Counted from the stretch's first letter, positions 37,698 through 47,822 are shown. The stretch: 64,000 nt of DNA from Peribacillus frigoritolerans (GCF_001636405.1 NZ_KV440950.1:2193712-2257711), one strand, 5' to 3'. Numbers and translations are program-made. Notes: a model not told the origin generated them from the sequence alone.

Positions 37698-39244
37698 CAG
37701 ACATTTATGATACGATCAATGACCTATATGACAGACGCCGAAAAGTGGAAATGGGCGGCGGTGAAGAAAGAATCGATAAGCAGCATGAAAAGGGCAAACT
37801 TACGGCAAGGGAAAGAATTGAACTTCTAGTTGATCCAGGTACTTTCATCGAGCTTAATCCTTTTATCAAACATCGTAATACCAATTTCGGCATGGAAAAG
37901 GAAGAAGGGCCGGGAGAAGGGGTTGTCACCGGTTACGGAAAGGTCAACGGCCGCGACATTTATCTGTTTTCACAGGATTTTACTGTTTTTGGCGGTGCAC
38001 TCGGTGAAATGCATGCTCTGAAAATTGCCAATGTTATGGATTTGGCAGCGGAAAATGGAGCCCCTTTCATAGGTTTAAACGATTCTGGTGGGGCGCGAAT
38101 TCAAGAAGGCGTAGTTTCGCTTGATGGATATGGTCAAATATTTTACCGGAATTCCATATATTCAGGGGTCATTCCACAGATTTCGGTTATTATGGGACCT
38201 TGTGCAGGCGGAGCCGTATATTCCCCAGCCATTACCGACTTTGTCTTCATGGTTGAAAAAACGAGCCAAATGTTCATAACAGGTCCTAAAGTCATTGAAA
38301 CGGTTACAGGTGAAAAGATTTCATCCGAAGGATTGGGCGGAGCGGCTGTACATAATACCATAAGCGGTAATGCCCATTTCAAAGGGGCATCTGAGGAGCA
38401 AGTTTTGGCAGACGTTAGACGGCTCCTGAGCTATCTTCCACAAAATAATGAAGAGAAGCCGCCGGTTTTGGAAGCGGATGAGGGAGATGACTACCGGCCG
38501 GACTTAACGGATGTAGTCCCTTATGAAGGGATCCGGCCATATGATGTTCGGAAAGTATTGGAGCAGGTTGTCGATGAGGATTCCTTTATGGAAGTGCAAG
38601 AGGGCTTTGCGAAAAACATAGTGGTCGGCTTGGCGCGGATCAAAGGGAAATCAGTGGGGCTTGTCTGTAACCAGCCAAAGGTATTGGCAGGGGGACTTGA
38701 TATAGATTCATCAGATAAAGCTGCCCGTTTTATTCGTTTTTGTGACTCGTTTAACATTCCGCTTATTACGTTTGAAGACGTTTCAGGGTTTTTCCCTGGC
38801 GTTAAACAAGAACATGGCGGTATCATTCGCCACGGTGCAAAGCTGCTATATGCTTATTCGGAAGCAACTGTACCTAAATTGACGATCATTCTGCGAAAAG
38901 CATACGGAGGAGCTTATGTGGCTCTTAATAGTAAATCCATCGGTGCGGATCTTACGTTTGCATGGCCGAATGCTGAAATCGCTGTAATGGGTTCTGCTGG
39001 AGCGGCAAATATCATTTTTGCCCGTGAAATTCAAAATAGCCAGGATCCGGAAGCGACACGAGCAGCTAAAATTGAAGAATACCGTGAGAAGTTCGCCAAT
39101 CCATATGTCGCCGCAAGTCTTGGGATGGTGGATGATGTTATCGATCCCCGTGAAACCAGGATTAAGATCATTCAATCTCTTGATATGCTACGCAACAAAA
39201 AAGAAACTCGACCATGGAAAAAACACGGTAATATCCCGTTGTGA
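37694..39244 (+). CDS. Propionyl/acyl-CoA carboxylase carboxyltransferase (beta) subunit
   Basis: 516 aa, YqjD/PccB/MmdA type with two crotonase-like halves. N-terminal acyl-CoA half: EGVVTGYGKVNGRDIYLFSQ, GLNDSGGARIQEGVVSL and the oxyanion loop GPCAGGAVYSPAITDF. C-terminal carboxybiotin half: EDVSGFFPGVKQEHGGIIRH and KAYGGAYVALNSK. Next to mce and in a genome with mutAB, propionyl-CoA is the likely substrate. The biotin carboxylase/carrier partner is not encoded beside it; it may be elsewhere, or AccBC could serve. Confidence 0.92.
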   Translation: MTDIYDTINDLYDRRRKVEMGGGEERIDKQHEKGKLTARERIELLVDPGTFIELNPFIKHRNTNFGMEKEEGPGEGVVTGYGKVNGRDIYLFSQDFTVFGGALGEMHALKIANVMDLAAENGAPFIGLNDSGGARIQEGVVSLDGYGQIFYRNSIYSGVIPQISVIMGPCAGGAVYSPAITDFVFMVEKTSQMFITGPKVIETVTGEKISSEGLGGAAVHNTISGNAHFKGASEEQVLADVRRLLSYLPQNNEEKPPVLEADEGDDYRPDLTDVVPYEGIRPYDVRKVLEQVVDEDSFMEVQEGFAKNIVVGLARIKGKSVGLVCNQPKVLAGGLDIDSSDKAARFIRFCDSFNIPLITFEDVSGFFPGVKQEHGGIIRHGAKLLYAYSEATVPKLTIILRKAYGGAYVALNSKSIGADLTFAWPNAEIAVMGSAGAANIIFAREIQNSQDPEATRAAKIEEYREKFANPYVAASLGMVDDVIDPRETRIKIIQSLDMLRNKKETRPWKKHGNIPL

Positions 39245-39253
39245 TCAATCTTT

Positions 39254-39292
39254 GCAAGGAGCCCTAACGATCTGTTTTGGGCTCTTTTCCAT
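39254..39292 (+). terminator. Terminator after mce-carboxylase
   Basis: GAGCCC and GGGCTC pair around a 14-base loop, then TTTTCC. Confidence 0.65.
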
Positions 39293-39431
39293 ACGGGGGA
39301 AGATATCATTTTGAAATAAGTCATCATTCACTTTTTAAAACGGTCTTAGGACCAGCATGCCACATTATTTGCCGGGGCGCCGCTTTTAGAAGTATAATTG
39401 AAGAGGAAAACTTTTTTGGAGGTTTTATTTT

Positions 39432-40553
39432 ATGATTAATGAAGAACGTTTAGTTAATGAATTTATGGAATTGGTGCAGATCGATTCCGAAACGAAAAAT
39501 GAAGCAGCCATCGCCAAAGTGCTGAAAGAAAAATTCGGGGCACTGGGTGTAGAAGTTTTTGAAGATGATACAACAGCAGTCACCGGTCATGGTGCAGGGA
39601 ATTTAGTATGTACTTTAAAAGGAATGAAAGAAGGCGTAGATACCATTTATTTCACCTCCCATATGGATACGGTTGTACCGGGTAATGGAATCAAGCCTTC
39701 CATCAAAGATGGATACATAGTGTCAGACGGAACGACCATTTTAGGGGCGGATGACAAAGCTGGATTAGCGGTCATGTTAGAATCGCTTAAAGTGCTGAAA
39801 GAACAGAATATCGAACATGGTACAATTGAATTCATCATTACAGTCGGTGAAGAATCTGGCTTGGTAGGGGCAAAGGCATTGGATCGCTCCCTTGTAACGG
39901 CTAAATTCGGTTTTGCACTTGATAGTGATGGAAAAGTGGGCAATGTGGTTGTTGCTGCACCTACTCAGGCGAAAGTGTCCGCAACCATTTTAGGCAAGAC
40001 TGCTCACGCTGGTGTCGCTCCAGAGAAAGGCGTTTCGGCCATTACGATCGCTGCCAAAGCAATCTCTAGAATGCCATTAGGCAGAATCGACGAAGAAACG
40101 ACAGCCAATATCGGACGTTTCCAGGGGGGACAGCAAACCAATATTGTTTGTGACCATGTTGAAATCCTTGCAGAAGCAAGATCCTTGATCCCTGAAAAAA
40201 TGGAAATACAGGTAGCGAAAATGAAAGAGGCGTTCGAGACTGCAGCCATTGAAATGGGCGGACGTGCTGAAGTTGAAGTTACCGTCATGTATCCTGGTTT
40301 TAAATATGGTGCTGGTGACCATGTTGTCGAAATCGCAAGAAAGGCAGCAGAGAAAATCGGCCGTCCATGCGAGCTGGTTAAAAGCGGCGGTGGAAGCGAT
40401 GCAAATGTCATTGCAGGCTTTGGCATCCCTACTGTCAATCTCGCAGTGGGCTATGAAGATATCCATACTACGAATGAAAGAATTCCAGTTGAGGAATTAA
40501 CGAAGCTAGCTGAAATGGTCATCACTATCATCAAAGAAGTTTCAGGGGAATAA
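39432..40553 (+). CDS. yqjE: M20/M42-type metallopeptidase YqjE (PepT-like)
   Basis: 373 aa dinuclear zinc aminopeptidase or tripeptidase. Metal-site motifs in order: FTSHMDTVVPGN (first His/Asp), LGADDKAGLAVML (bridging Asp), TVGEESGLVGAKAL (catalytic Glu-Glu) and YEDIHTTNERI (C-terminal His). A dimerization domain is inserted at about 180-290 (TAHAGVAPEKGVSAI). Natural substrates are unknown. Good GGAGG site before ATG. Confidence 0.92.
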   Translation: MINEERLVNEFMELVQIDSETKNEAAIAKVLKEKFGALGVEVFEDDTTAVTGHGAGNLVCTLKGMKEGVDTIYFTSHMDTVVPGNGIKPSIKDGYIVSDGTTILGADDKAGLAVMLESLKVLKEQNIEHGTIEFIITVGEESGLVGAKALDRSLVTAKFGFALDSDGKVGNVVVAAPTQAKVSATILGKTAHAGVAPEKGVSAITIAAKAISRMPLGRIDEETTANIGRFQGGQQTNIVCDHVEILAEARSLIPEKMEIQVAKMKEAFETAAIEMGGRAEVEVTVMYPGFKYGAGDHVVEIARKAAEKIGRPCELVKSGGGSDANVIAGFGIPTVNLAVGYEDIHTTNERIPVEELTKLAEMVITIIKEVSGE

Positions 40554-40599
40554 TCACCCATAATAGGTCAAGATGTTCAAAGTATTGAAGTATATATGT

Positions 40600-40632
40600 A
40601 CAGTCATCAATGATATGATGGCTGTTTTTCTT
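40600..40632 (+). terminator. Terminator after yqjE
   Basis: ACAGTCATCA pairs with TGATGGCTGT around ATGATA, then TTTTTC. Confidence 0.75.
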
Positions 40633-40726
40633 GGAGTGGAAGCATCTTTCAGCGTGGTTACCAAAGATGAATAGGGATACTTTAATAGAAATGTTTTTTA
40701 TTTTTACAAGGATGTGACGGTCAAAC

Positions 40727-42001
40727 ATGAAGGACATGTATCCCAAAAATGGCAGGGTCATTCTCCATGTAGACATGAATAGTTTCTATGCTTCAGTGGA
40801 AATGTCATATGATGTTTCATTGAAAGGCAAACCGCTTGCCATTGCAGGGAATGTTGAAGAGAGAAGGGGCATAATCGTCACCTGCAGCTATGAGGCGAGG
40901 AAGTTCGGGGTTAAAACGACCATGCCGATTTGGCAGGCGAAAAAATTATGTCCTCAACTAGTCATTCAGAAACCGAATTTCGAGCGCTATCGAAAGGCAT
41001 CACTGGCTATTTTCGATGTTTTGAGGCAATATACAGAGATGGTTGAACCGGTTTCGATTGATGAGGGGTATCTGGATATCAGTGAATGCGCCGAATTGGG
41101 TTCGCCTTTAGATATAGCCAATAGCATTCAGGAAAGAATTTTTAATACGATGGATCTCCCTTGCAGTATCGGGATTGCCCCTAATAAATTTTTGGCCAAA
41201 ACCGCTTCTGATATGAAGAAACCTATGGGGATCACCGTGTTAAGGAAACGGGACATTCCGGAAAAGCTCTGGCCTTTACAAGTGGGCGAAATGCATGGCA
41301 TCGGGGATAAGACATCGGAAAAGCTTCAAACTATCGGGATCATGACGATCAGGGACCTTGCACACGCCAATGATAGTCAACTTAAACAGCTTCTTGGGAT
41401 CAATGGCATCCGTTTGAAAGATAGGGCTAATGGAATTGACCCAAGGGTAGTGGATCCCGAAGCGATTTTTGAGCATAAGAGCATCGGGAACTCGACAACT
41501 CTTCCGCATGACTCCGCCAATCAAAAAGAATTGATCGGTGTATTGGAAAAGCTTTCCGGGAAAGTTGCCGTCCGCTTGAGAAATAAACGCCTCCTTGGTC
41601 AAAAAATAGGTGTGACGATCCGTTACAAAGACCGCCGGACAATTACGAGAAGCAGGACGGTTCCTAATCCAGTTTTTGAAAAAAAGGATATTTTGGATGA
41701 AGCCATCGATCTCTTCATGAAAAATTGGAATGGGGAAGGAATCAGGCTTCTTGGTGTCACAGCCTATGATGTCATCGAAAAAGAGTCGGCCTTCAAGCAA
41801 CTGGATATTTTCTCCTTTCAAGAGGATGCAGAAAAAGAACCTTTGTATGATGCGATGGAACACTTGCAAAATAAGTACGGAGAAAATATTATTAAAAAGG
41901 GATTACTCTTGAAAAAACGTTCAATAGGAACAGACACTAGCTTCAGCAAAGATTTCTTTGAGCAATCCAGGAGGAATGATCCTTCTTTTGACAAAGAATA
42001 G
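40727..42001 (+). CDS. dinB: Y-family DNA polymerase IV (PolY1, YqjH)
   Basis: 424 aa translesion polymerase. Catalytic motifs: VDMNSFYASVEMSYD (first Asp), TCSYEARKFGVK and VEPVSIDEGYLDISE (Asp-Glu). Then come a helix-hairpin-helix thumb (GIGDKTSEKLQTIGI) and the little-finger domain. The clamp-binding peptide QLDIFSF lies near residue 362. No LexA box is visible upstream, which agrees with the constitutive expression reported for B. subtilis polY1. Confidence 0.95.
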   Translation: MKDMYPKNGRVILHVDMNSFYASVEMSYDVSLKGKPLAIAGNVEERRGIIVTCSYEARKFGVKTTMPIWQAKKLCPQLVIQKPNFERYRKASLAIFDVLRQYTEMVEPVSIDEGYLDISECAELGSPLDIANSIQERIFNTMDLPCSIGIAPNKFLAKTASDMKKPMGITVLRKRDIPEKLWPLQVGEMHGIGDKTSEKLQTIGIMTIRDLAHANDSQLKQLLGINGIRLKDRANGIDPRVVDPEAIFEHKSIGNSTTLPHDSANQKELIGVLEKLSGKVAVRLRNKRLLGQKIGVTIRYKDRRTITRSRTVPNPVFEKKDILDEAIDLFMKNWNGEGIRLLGVTAYDVIEKESAFKQLDIFSFQEDAEKEPLYDAMEHLQNKYGENIIKKGLLLKKRSIGTDTSFSKDFFEQSRRNDPSFDKE

Positions 42002-42042
42002 CGTACAAGCTGTGTAAAGATAGAGAGAAGGGAAGATGAATC

Positions 42043-43455
42043 ATGACAAAACAGCAGATTGGCGTTATCGGACTAGCCGTAATGGGCAAGAACCTTGCAT
42101 TTAATATTGAAAGCAGGGGATATTCAATTTCCGTATTTAATCGCTCAGGATCAAAAACGGACGAGATGATGAAGGAAGCGGAAGGCAAAAATGTAACAGC
42201 CGCTTATACGCTTGAAGAATTCGTCAATTCTTTGGAAACTCCACGCAAAATTTTATTGATGGTTAAAGCCGGAGCGGCAACGGACGCAACAATCGAGCAA
42301 TTAAAACCGTTGCTTGAAAAAGGTGATATCGTTATTGATGGAGGGAATACCTTCTTCAAGGACACTCAGCGCCGCAATGAGGAGTTAAGCAAGCTTGGCA
42401 TCCATTTCATCGGTACAGGCGTGTCAGGTGGGGAAGAAGGAGCTCTAACAGGTCCTTCCATCATGCCTGGAGGTCAAAAAGAAGCATATGAACTTGTTGC
42501 ACCGATTTTGAAGGATATTTCAGCTAAGGTCGATGGTGATGCTTGCTGCACGTATATCGGACCGAATGGGGCAGGTCATTATGTTAAAATGGTACATAAT
42601 GGTATTGAATACGGGGACATGCAATTGATTTCCGAATCTTATTTCCTTCTGAAAAATCTCCTTGGACTATCTGCTGAAGAATTCCATGAAGTCTTTACTG
42701 AATGGAATGAAGGGGAACTTGATAGCTATTTAATTGAAATTACTGCTGATATTTTCAAAAAATATGATGAGGAAACCGGCAAGCCGATGGTCGATGTCAT
42801 TTTAGATAAAGCTGGCCAAAAAGGTACAGGTAAATGGACAAGTCAAAGTGCGCTTGATCTTGGTGTTCCGCTTCCAATCATTACGGAATCCGTGTTTGCC
42901 CGGTTTATTTCAGCAATCAAGGACGAGCGTGTCGAAGCGAGTAAGATCCTTCGTGGTCCAAAAACCGATTCATTTACAGGCGACAAAAAGGCTTTGATTG
43001 AAAGTATCCGAAAAGCACTTTATATGAGCAAAATCTGTTCATATGCACAAGGATTTGCACAAATGAAAGCAGCATCAGAAGAAAATGGCTGGAACTTGCA
43101 ATATGGGGAAATCTCGATGATTTTCCGTGGCGGCTGTATCATTCGTGCACAATTCCTCCAAAAAATCAAGGAAGCGTACGATCGTGAAGCGAACTTGAAC
43201 AATCTTCTTCTAGATCCTTACTTCCAAGGGATTGTCGAAAGCTATCAAGGAGCTTTACGTGAAGTAGTATCAACGGCTGTGATGAACGGAATCCCGGTTC
43301 CTTGCTTGTCATCTGCACTTGCCTATTTCGACAGCTATCGTACAGAAACACTGCCAGCCAACCTGATTCAAGCTCAGCGTGACTATTTTGGAGCTCATAC
43401 TTACCAACGCATTGATAAAGAAGGAACGTTCCATACCGAATGGATGGAAAAGTAA
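42043..43455 (+). CDS. gndA: 6-phosphogluconate dehydrogenase, decarboxylating
   Basis: 470 aa, full length. Oxidizes 6-phosphogluconate to ribulose-5-P + CO2 with NADP. N-terminal Rossmann motif [20 protein letters not shown], catalytic region [19 protein letters not shown] and [16 protein letters not shown], and C-terminal [16 protein letters not shown] with the substrate Arg/His. Together with the divergent-side zwf it supplies the oxidative pentose phosphate branch. Confidence 0.97.
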   Translation: MTKQQIGVIGLAVMGKNLAFNIESRGYSISVFNRSGSKTDEMMKEAEGKNVTAAYTLEEFVNSLETPRKILLMVKAGAATDATIEQLKPLLEKGDIVIDGGNTFFKDTQRRNEELSKLGIHFIGTGVSGGEEGALTGPSIMPGGQKEAYELVAPILKDISAKVDGDACCTYIGPNGAGHYVKMVHNGIEYGDMQLISESYFLLKNLLGLSAEEFHEVFTEWNEGELDSYLIEITADIFKKYDEETGKPMVDVILDKAGQKGTGKWTSQSALDLGVPLPIITESVFARFISAIKDERVEASKILRGPKTDSFTGDKKALIESIRKALYMSKICSYAQGFAQMKAASEENGWNLQYGEISMIFRGGCIIRAQFLQKIKEAYDREANLNNLLLDPYFQGIVESYQGALREVVSTAVMNGIPVPCLSSALAYFDSYRTETLPANLIQAQRDYFGAHTYQRIDKEGTFHTEWMEK

Positions 43456-43459
43456 AAAG

Positions 43460-43506
43460 TTCAAGCCGGCTTGGAAGGGGAACCCCTTTAAGCCGGCTTT
43501 TTTGTA
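43460..43506 (+). terminator. Terminator after gndA
   Basis: AAGCCGGCTT (about 43465-43474) and a second AAGCCGGCTT (about 43491-43500) pair around AAGGGG/CCCCTT, then TTTT. Confidence 0.88.
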
Positions 43507-43512
43507 TCATGT

Positions 43513-43543
43513 AAAAAGGGGGCGCTTGGCGCCCCCTTTTATT
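43513..43543. terminator. Second hairpin, likely terminator of the 57-aa gene
   Basis: AAAAAGGGGGCGC pairs with GCGCCCCCTTTT around TTG. The A-run on the left becomes a T-run for the minus strand, so it fits the minus-strand gene that ends at 43545. Confidence 0.8.
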
Positions 43544-43544
43544 A

Positions 43545-43718
43545 CTATCTCCGATGCTCTACAAGGTCAATGACCCCTAATACAACATGTGCCAAACCGA
43601 AACCGAAAACCGTATTAGCTACCATTTTGTTTGAACCCCGGGTCTGCTTCATTGCATAACCCGCAGCTGTCACGGCTGTGCCCAAGGCTGTTGGAATTAA
43701 TCCTTCACGAATGTCCAT
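43545..43718 (-). CDS. Small conserved hypothetical protein (57 aa)
   Basis: ATG with a GGAGGG site. The peptide begins MDIREGLIPTALGTAVTAAG and continues with YAMKQTRGSNKMVANTVFGF, then a hydrophobic C-terminal part (GLAHVVLGVIDLVEHRR). It could hold one or two short membrane-associated helices. I believe similar short proteins occur next to zwf in other bacilli, some mislabelled in databases, but I cannot name the family. Flanking terminators show it is an independent unit. Confidence 0.72.
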   Translation of the reverse strand: MDIREGLIPTALGTAVTAAGYAMKQTRGSNKMVANTVFGFGLAHVVLGVIDLVEHRR

Positions 43719-44014
43719 CGTTTAATCCCTCCACATCGAAGTTAGCGGTACTGTCACTAAGCACCTTTTTTAGTGTATCCTCAGCAAAGCCTTACCATTC
43801 TTTATAGATAAGGGTGGAAATGGTAAAAACGAACTAGTTGTAAATAGTTCCAATTAATTTACCTTTTTTAGGGAAAACGTAGTATGATGTATGACATTCA
43901 TCCTTGCTTTTTTTAGGTTTAAACACTTGTGGAAAAAGGAATATAAACATTGAAAGAGATGGGCGGGCCGTAGAATACAGTAGGCAGAAAGAGAGAGAAG
44001 GAGCGGAGGACTTT

Positions 44015-44176
44015 ATGTTCATCATCTGGTGGGCTGTAGCCATTTTTTTATTTTTCATTGCCTTAGAATCCGTTGTATCATTTTGGCTTAATTCAGAAAA
44101 AGAGGAAGAAATGTCCAAGTTCAAGGAAATGTTTCATATTATCCGGAATAAATTGCTGAGGAAGAGTGTTTCATGA
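44015..44176 (+). CDS. Small single-span membrane protein (53 aa)
   Basis: ATG 44015 follows GAGCGGAGGA. One N-terminal transmembrane helix (FIIWWAVAIFLFFIALESVV, residues 2-21) is followed by a charged cytoplasmic tail (SEKEEEMSKFKEMFHIIRNK). The frame extends upstream to 43904 but without a ribosome site. No family recognised. It ends at the shared zwf terminator. Confidence 0.6.
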   Translation: MFIIWWAVAIFLFFIALESVVSFWLNSEKEEEMSKFKEMFHIIRNKLLRKSVS

Positions 44177-44179
44177 AGA

Positions 44180-44218
44180 AGAAGGGATGCAGATTCAAAT
44201 CTGCATCCCTTTTTCATT
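44180..44218. terminator. Bidirectional terminator between the 53-aa gene and zwf
   Basis: AAGGGATGCAGATT pairs with AATCTGCATCCCTT (with a CAA loop region), T-rich on both sides. Confidence 0.88.
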
Positions 44219-45715
44219 TCAATCATTATTTTCGTTTTTCTTGACTTGCCACCAAATATGTCCATCTTCCGCCAGGAGTTCATCGGATGCAAGTGGACCT
44301 GTTGATCCCGCTTCATAGTTAGGGAAAGACTCGTCTTTAGTATTTTCCCATGCATTGGAAATGGTATCGACGAACTTCCATGAGAGGGCAACCTCGTCCC
44401 AGTGCGTAAAGTTCGTAGCATCCCCGCGCATGCTGTCAAACAATAGCTTTTCATATGCCTCGGGAGAATTGATGTGTTCGATCCCTTTGTTCGAGACGGT
44501 CAGCTTCATTGGCTTTGTATTGGATGTCGTCCCGGATTTCTTGACATTTAAGTACAATGTGATACCCTCGTCAGGCTGGATATTGATGACGAGAAGATTC
44601 GGATTCAGCGTTTCTTCCGTTTTATAATACAGATTCATTGGAATATCTTTGAATTGAACAACGATATTCGTTGATTTGACATCCATTCTCTTACCGGTAC
44701 GGATATAAAAAGGAACACCGGCCCAACGGAAGTTATCAATCATCAATTTACCCGCAACATAGGTCTCTGTGTTGGATTCGGGATTTACATTATGTTCATT
44801 TCGGTAGGCCGGAAGCATTTGACCGTCTATCGTTCCTTCACCATACTGGCCACGAACGAAGTATTGGTTGACTTCGTCGACCTTCATTGGTCGAAGTGAA
44901 CGCAATGCCCGTACTTTTTCGCTTCGAATCTCTTCAGTCGTCAGAGCGATCGGGGGTTCCATTGCAAGCAAGGCCACCATTTGCAGCAGGTGGTTTTGGA
45001 CCATATCCCTTAGGGCACCGCTGGTTTCATAATAACGCCCGCGTTCTTCAACGCCGAGTGTTTCGCTTGAAGTGACCTGGATATTGGATATATATCTGTT
45101 ATTCCATAGCGGCTCGAAAAGGGCATTGGAAAAACGGATGACCTCGATATTTTGTACCATTTCTTTACCTAAATAATGATCGATGCGGTAAATTTCATCT
45201 TCAGCGAATGCAGTCCGAATCTGCTCATTCAATTGTTGTGCTGTTTCAAAACTGTGTCCAAATGGCTTCTCGATGACCAGGCGTTTATATCCATCCGTGT
45301 CACTCAGGCCTTGAGCTTTAATCTGTTCGGCAATCGTACCGAAAAACTCAGGTGCCATCGCCAAATAGAAGATCCTGTTTCCCTCTAATTGATATTGTCC
45401 GTCTAATTGTTCGGCAATGTCTTTTAATTGCAAGTATGATTCCGAACTTGAGACGTCATGGGAGTGATAATGGAAATGGGAAATGAATTCATCGACCTTT
45501 TCTTCCGCATGTCCGAACGTAAGAATCGAGTCCTTGACACTTGTTTGGAACTCCTCGTTCGTCAATGGCCTCCTTGCCACACCGACGACCGCGAACTTAT
45601 TGATTTTCTCTTTTTGAAATAGTCGATATATGGAAGGAAACAATTTCCTTTTCGCTAAATCTCCGGTAGCACCAAAAATCATGATCAATGCTGTGGGTTT
45701 ATTGTTTTCTGTCAT
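44219..45715 (-). CDS. zwf: Glucose-6-phosphate 1-dehydrogenase
   Basis: 498 aa. Oxidizes glucose-6-P to 6-phosphogluconolactone, first step of the oxidative pentose phosphate pathway. NADP-binding GATGDLAKRKLFPSIYRL, the substrate-binding/active-site motif RIDHYLGKEMVQN and the conserved EKPFGHSFETAQQLN are all present. It is encoded convergently to gndA; both are NADPH-producing. No upstream regulatory site was recognised. Confidence 0.97.
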   Translation of the reverse strand: MTENNKPTALIMIFGATGDLAKRKLFPSIYRLFQKEKINKFAVVGVARRPLTNEEFQTSVKDSILTFGHAEEKVDEFISHFHYHSHDVSSSESYLQLKDIAEQLDGQYQLEGNRIFYLAMAPEFFGTIAEQIKAQGLSDTDGYKRLVIEKPFGHSFETAQQLNEQIRTAFAEDEIYRIDHYLGKEMVQNIEVIRFSNALFEPLWNNRYISNIQVTSSETLGVEERGRYYETSGALRDMVQNHLLQMVALLAMEPPIALTTEEIRSEKVRALRSLRPMKVDEVNQYFVRGQYGEGTIDGQMLPAYRNEHNVNPESNTETYVAGKLMIDNFRWAGVPFYIRTGKRMDVKSTNIVVQFKDIPMNLYYKTEETLNPNLLVINIQPDEGITLYLNVKKSGTTSNTKPMKLTVSNKGIEHINSPEAYEKLLFDSMRGDATNFTHWDEVALSWKFVDTISNAWENTKDESFPNYEAGSTGPLASDELLAEDGHIWWQVKKNENND

Positions 45716-45944
45716 GTTAAAACCTCAACTTTCCGTTAAATCTGTCTATAAAGTTGGAATTCCCGTATGTGTACCAATTTCTAATTTTACGTTTAGCTTT
45801 CCCTCAAAGCAATCAATTTGCGCATTTTTTCTCAGATTTCATTAAAAGTTTAATTTGGTTTCGGTTTTAATGGGTCATAAATGAAAGAGCACCTTGGTTA
45901 TGCTATAGTTAAGGCATAAAGTATTTGCAACGGAGGTAGTATGA

Positions 45945-46886
45945 GTGGATTTCGTTTTATTGGGTACAGGCGCTGGCGTTCCGGCCAAAGCGCGGAATGT
46001 GACATCAATCGCCCTTCAATTATTGGAAGAACGAGGGACTATTTGGTTATTCGATTGTGGGGAAGCAACACAGCATCAAATATTAAAAACGGCGGTCAAA
46101 CCGCGAAAGGTTGAAAAGATCTTCATCACCCATTTACATGGTGACCACATCTTCGGACTGCCTGGTTTTTTAAGCAGCAGATCTTTTCAGGGCGGAGTGG
46201 ATAAATTGACCGTATATGGTCCACAAGGCATAGATTCATTCATTAAGACGAGCTTACAGGTGAGTGGGACTCATTTGAAATATCCCTTGGAAATCATCGA
46301 AATAGAAGAAGGCACAGTATTTGAGGACGAACAATTCACAGTGACGGCCAAGTCGCTTGATCATGGCATTTACAGCATCGGTTATCGGATTGTGGAAAAA
46401 GATCGTCCGGGTAGCCTGCTGGTCGACCGCCTGCGTTCCGAAGGTGTGAAGCCGGGGCCTCTTTTTAAAGCATTGAAAAATGGACAAACGGTCTGTCTCG
46501 ATGATGGCCGTGTCATAAATGGGAAGGACTATATCAGTACTCCGAAAAAAGGCCGGATCATCACGATTCTTGGTGATACAAGAATGTGCAGCAATGCGCT
46601 CATTCTTGCTGAATCGGCGGATTACCTTGTTCATGAAGCTACATTTTCAGCGGAAGAATCTGAAATGGCATCAGCCTATTATCATTCGACCACCGTTCAG
46701 GCTGCAGAAACGGCCTTGAAAGCGGGAGCTAAGCATCTAATCCTTACGCATATCAGCTCACGGTATACTCCAGAGGATGCTGAGAGGCTGAAAGAGGAAA
46801 GCAAAGCAATCTTTGCAAATACGATCATGGGTGAAGATCTGATGGCGATTAAAGTTCCTTTGTATTCAGAGGAATCGGACAGCTGA
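45945..46886 (+). CDS. rnz: Ribonuclease Z
   Basis: tRNA 3'-processing endonuclease, 313 aa. The zinc motif [15 protein letters not shown] lies near residue 63; GDTRMCSN and [13 protein letters not shown] carry later ligands. A flexible exosite arm is present around residues 155-185. GTG 45945 is 7 bp after CGGAGG; the ATG at 45941 is out of frame. Same position as B. subtilis rnz (yqjK). Confidence 0.96.
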   Translation: MDFVLLGTGAGVPAKARNVTSIALQLLEERGTIWLFDCGEATQHQILKTAVKPRKVEKIFITHLHGDHIFGLPGFLSSRSFQGGVDKLTVYGPQGIDSFIKTSLQVSGTHLKYPLEIIEIEEGTVFEDEQFTVTAKSLDHGIYSIGYRIVEKDRPGSLLVDRLRSEGVKPGPLFKALKNGQTVCLDDGRVINGKDYISTPKKGRIITILGDTRMCSNALILAESADYLVHEATFSAEESEMASAYYHSTTVQAAETALKAGAKHLILTHISSRYTPEDAERLKEESKAIFANTIMGEDLMAIKVPLYSEESDS

Positions 46887-46949
46887 AATCAAAGCCAATG
46901 TTTGATATAATTAATCAATTGTTCATTGGATATTTAAAGGAGTGTAAAT

Positions 46950-47768
46950 ATGACTGACAAAAGTGACCTACATACTAAAGCAATGGATTTTCTCCTAAAA
47001 ACAAGCCGGACTTTTTTCATTCCAATCAGTTATCTTCCAAAGGGATTGCAAGAGGGTATTGGAGCTGCATACCTTTGCATGCGCGCCATCGATGAGATCG
47101 AGGACCACCCAAGTCTTCCTGCAGATAGTAAGGTTTCTTTGTTACAGGCCCTTAGTGAGCTGCCGGATGCGGATTTCAAGGAAGAGAATCTTCAAAAGTT
47201 ATTTGAACCATATAAGGATGAACTGCCCGAGGTGACCCTGTTTCTTTCGGACTGGGTTGAATTTTGTCCACCCGGTGCAAAAGACAAAGTCTTGGAGTCA
47301 ACAAAGGAAATGGCCGAAGGCATGGCAAAATGGGTTATTAAGGACTGGCAAATCCATAATGAAGAGGAACTCGATGATTACACTTATTATGTTGCAGGAT
47401 TAGTCGGGGTCATGCTGTCTGATATGTGGAACTGGTACGATGGAACCGAAACGGACCGTGAACTTGCCATCGCATTTGGCCGTGGACTCCAAACGGTCAA
47501 TATCCTGCGTAACCGCGAGGAAGATGCAGAACGTGGTGTGAACTTTTATCCGGATGGCTGGGGTTTCGACGAGATGCTTGCCCATACGGAGCGTAATCTT
47601 GCATTAGCCGATGCGTACATTGAAGAGATTGAAACGAAGGACATCATCCAATTCTGTAAAATACCTTTGGAATTGGCAAAAGCTACATTGAAAGCCCTAA
47701 AAGAAGGTAAAGAAAAAATTGATCGGGCTACCGTTACCGAAATTGTCAGCCAGGTTGTCGAACATTGA
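46950..47768 (+). CDS. Squalene/phytoene synthase-like protein with an altered second Asp motif
   Basis: 272 aa all-helical trans-isoprenyl transferase head-to-head family. The first Asp-rich motif is intact (DEIED, D48-D52). The second motif, normally D-x-x-E-D, reads N188-R-E-E-D192 in VNILRNREEDAERGVNFYP. Loss of the first Asp may weaken Mg-diphosphate binding, so squalene or phytoene formation is not assured; a prenyl-diphosphate phosphatase role, as proposed for B. subtilis YisP, is possible. No partner carotenoid or hopanoid genes are nearby. ATG after AAAGGAG. Confidence 0.82.
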   Translation: MTDKSDLHTKAMDFLLKTSRTFFIPISYLPKGLQEGIGAAYLCMRAIDEIEDHPSLPADSKVSLLQALSELPDADFKEENLQKLFEPYKDELPEVTLFLSDWVEFCPPGAKDKVLESTKEMAEGMAKWVIKDWQIHNEEELDDYTYYVAGLVGVMLSDMWNWYDGTETDRELAIAFGRGLQTVNILRNREEDAERGVNFYPDGWGFDEMLAHTERNLALADAYIEEIETKDIIQFCKIPLELAKATLKALKEGKEKIDRATVTEIVSQVVEH

Positions 47769-47775
47769 TTTTTCA

Positions 47776-47822
47776 AAAAGCTGCTGTGAAAGTTACCATA
47801 CCTTTCACAGCAGCTTTTTTCA
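47776..47822 (+). terminator. Terminator after the synthase-like gene
   Basis: AAGCTGCTGTGAAAG pairs with CTTTCACAGCAGCTT, then TTTTC. Confidence 0.92.

Noticed and set aside
43904..44014. Longer start for the 53-aa membrane protein
   Set aside because: The upstream 37 codons have no ribosome site, while ATG 44015 has GCGGAGGA at good spacing and gives a clean N-terminal helix.
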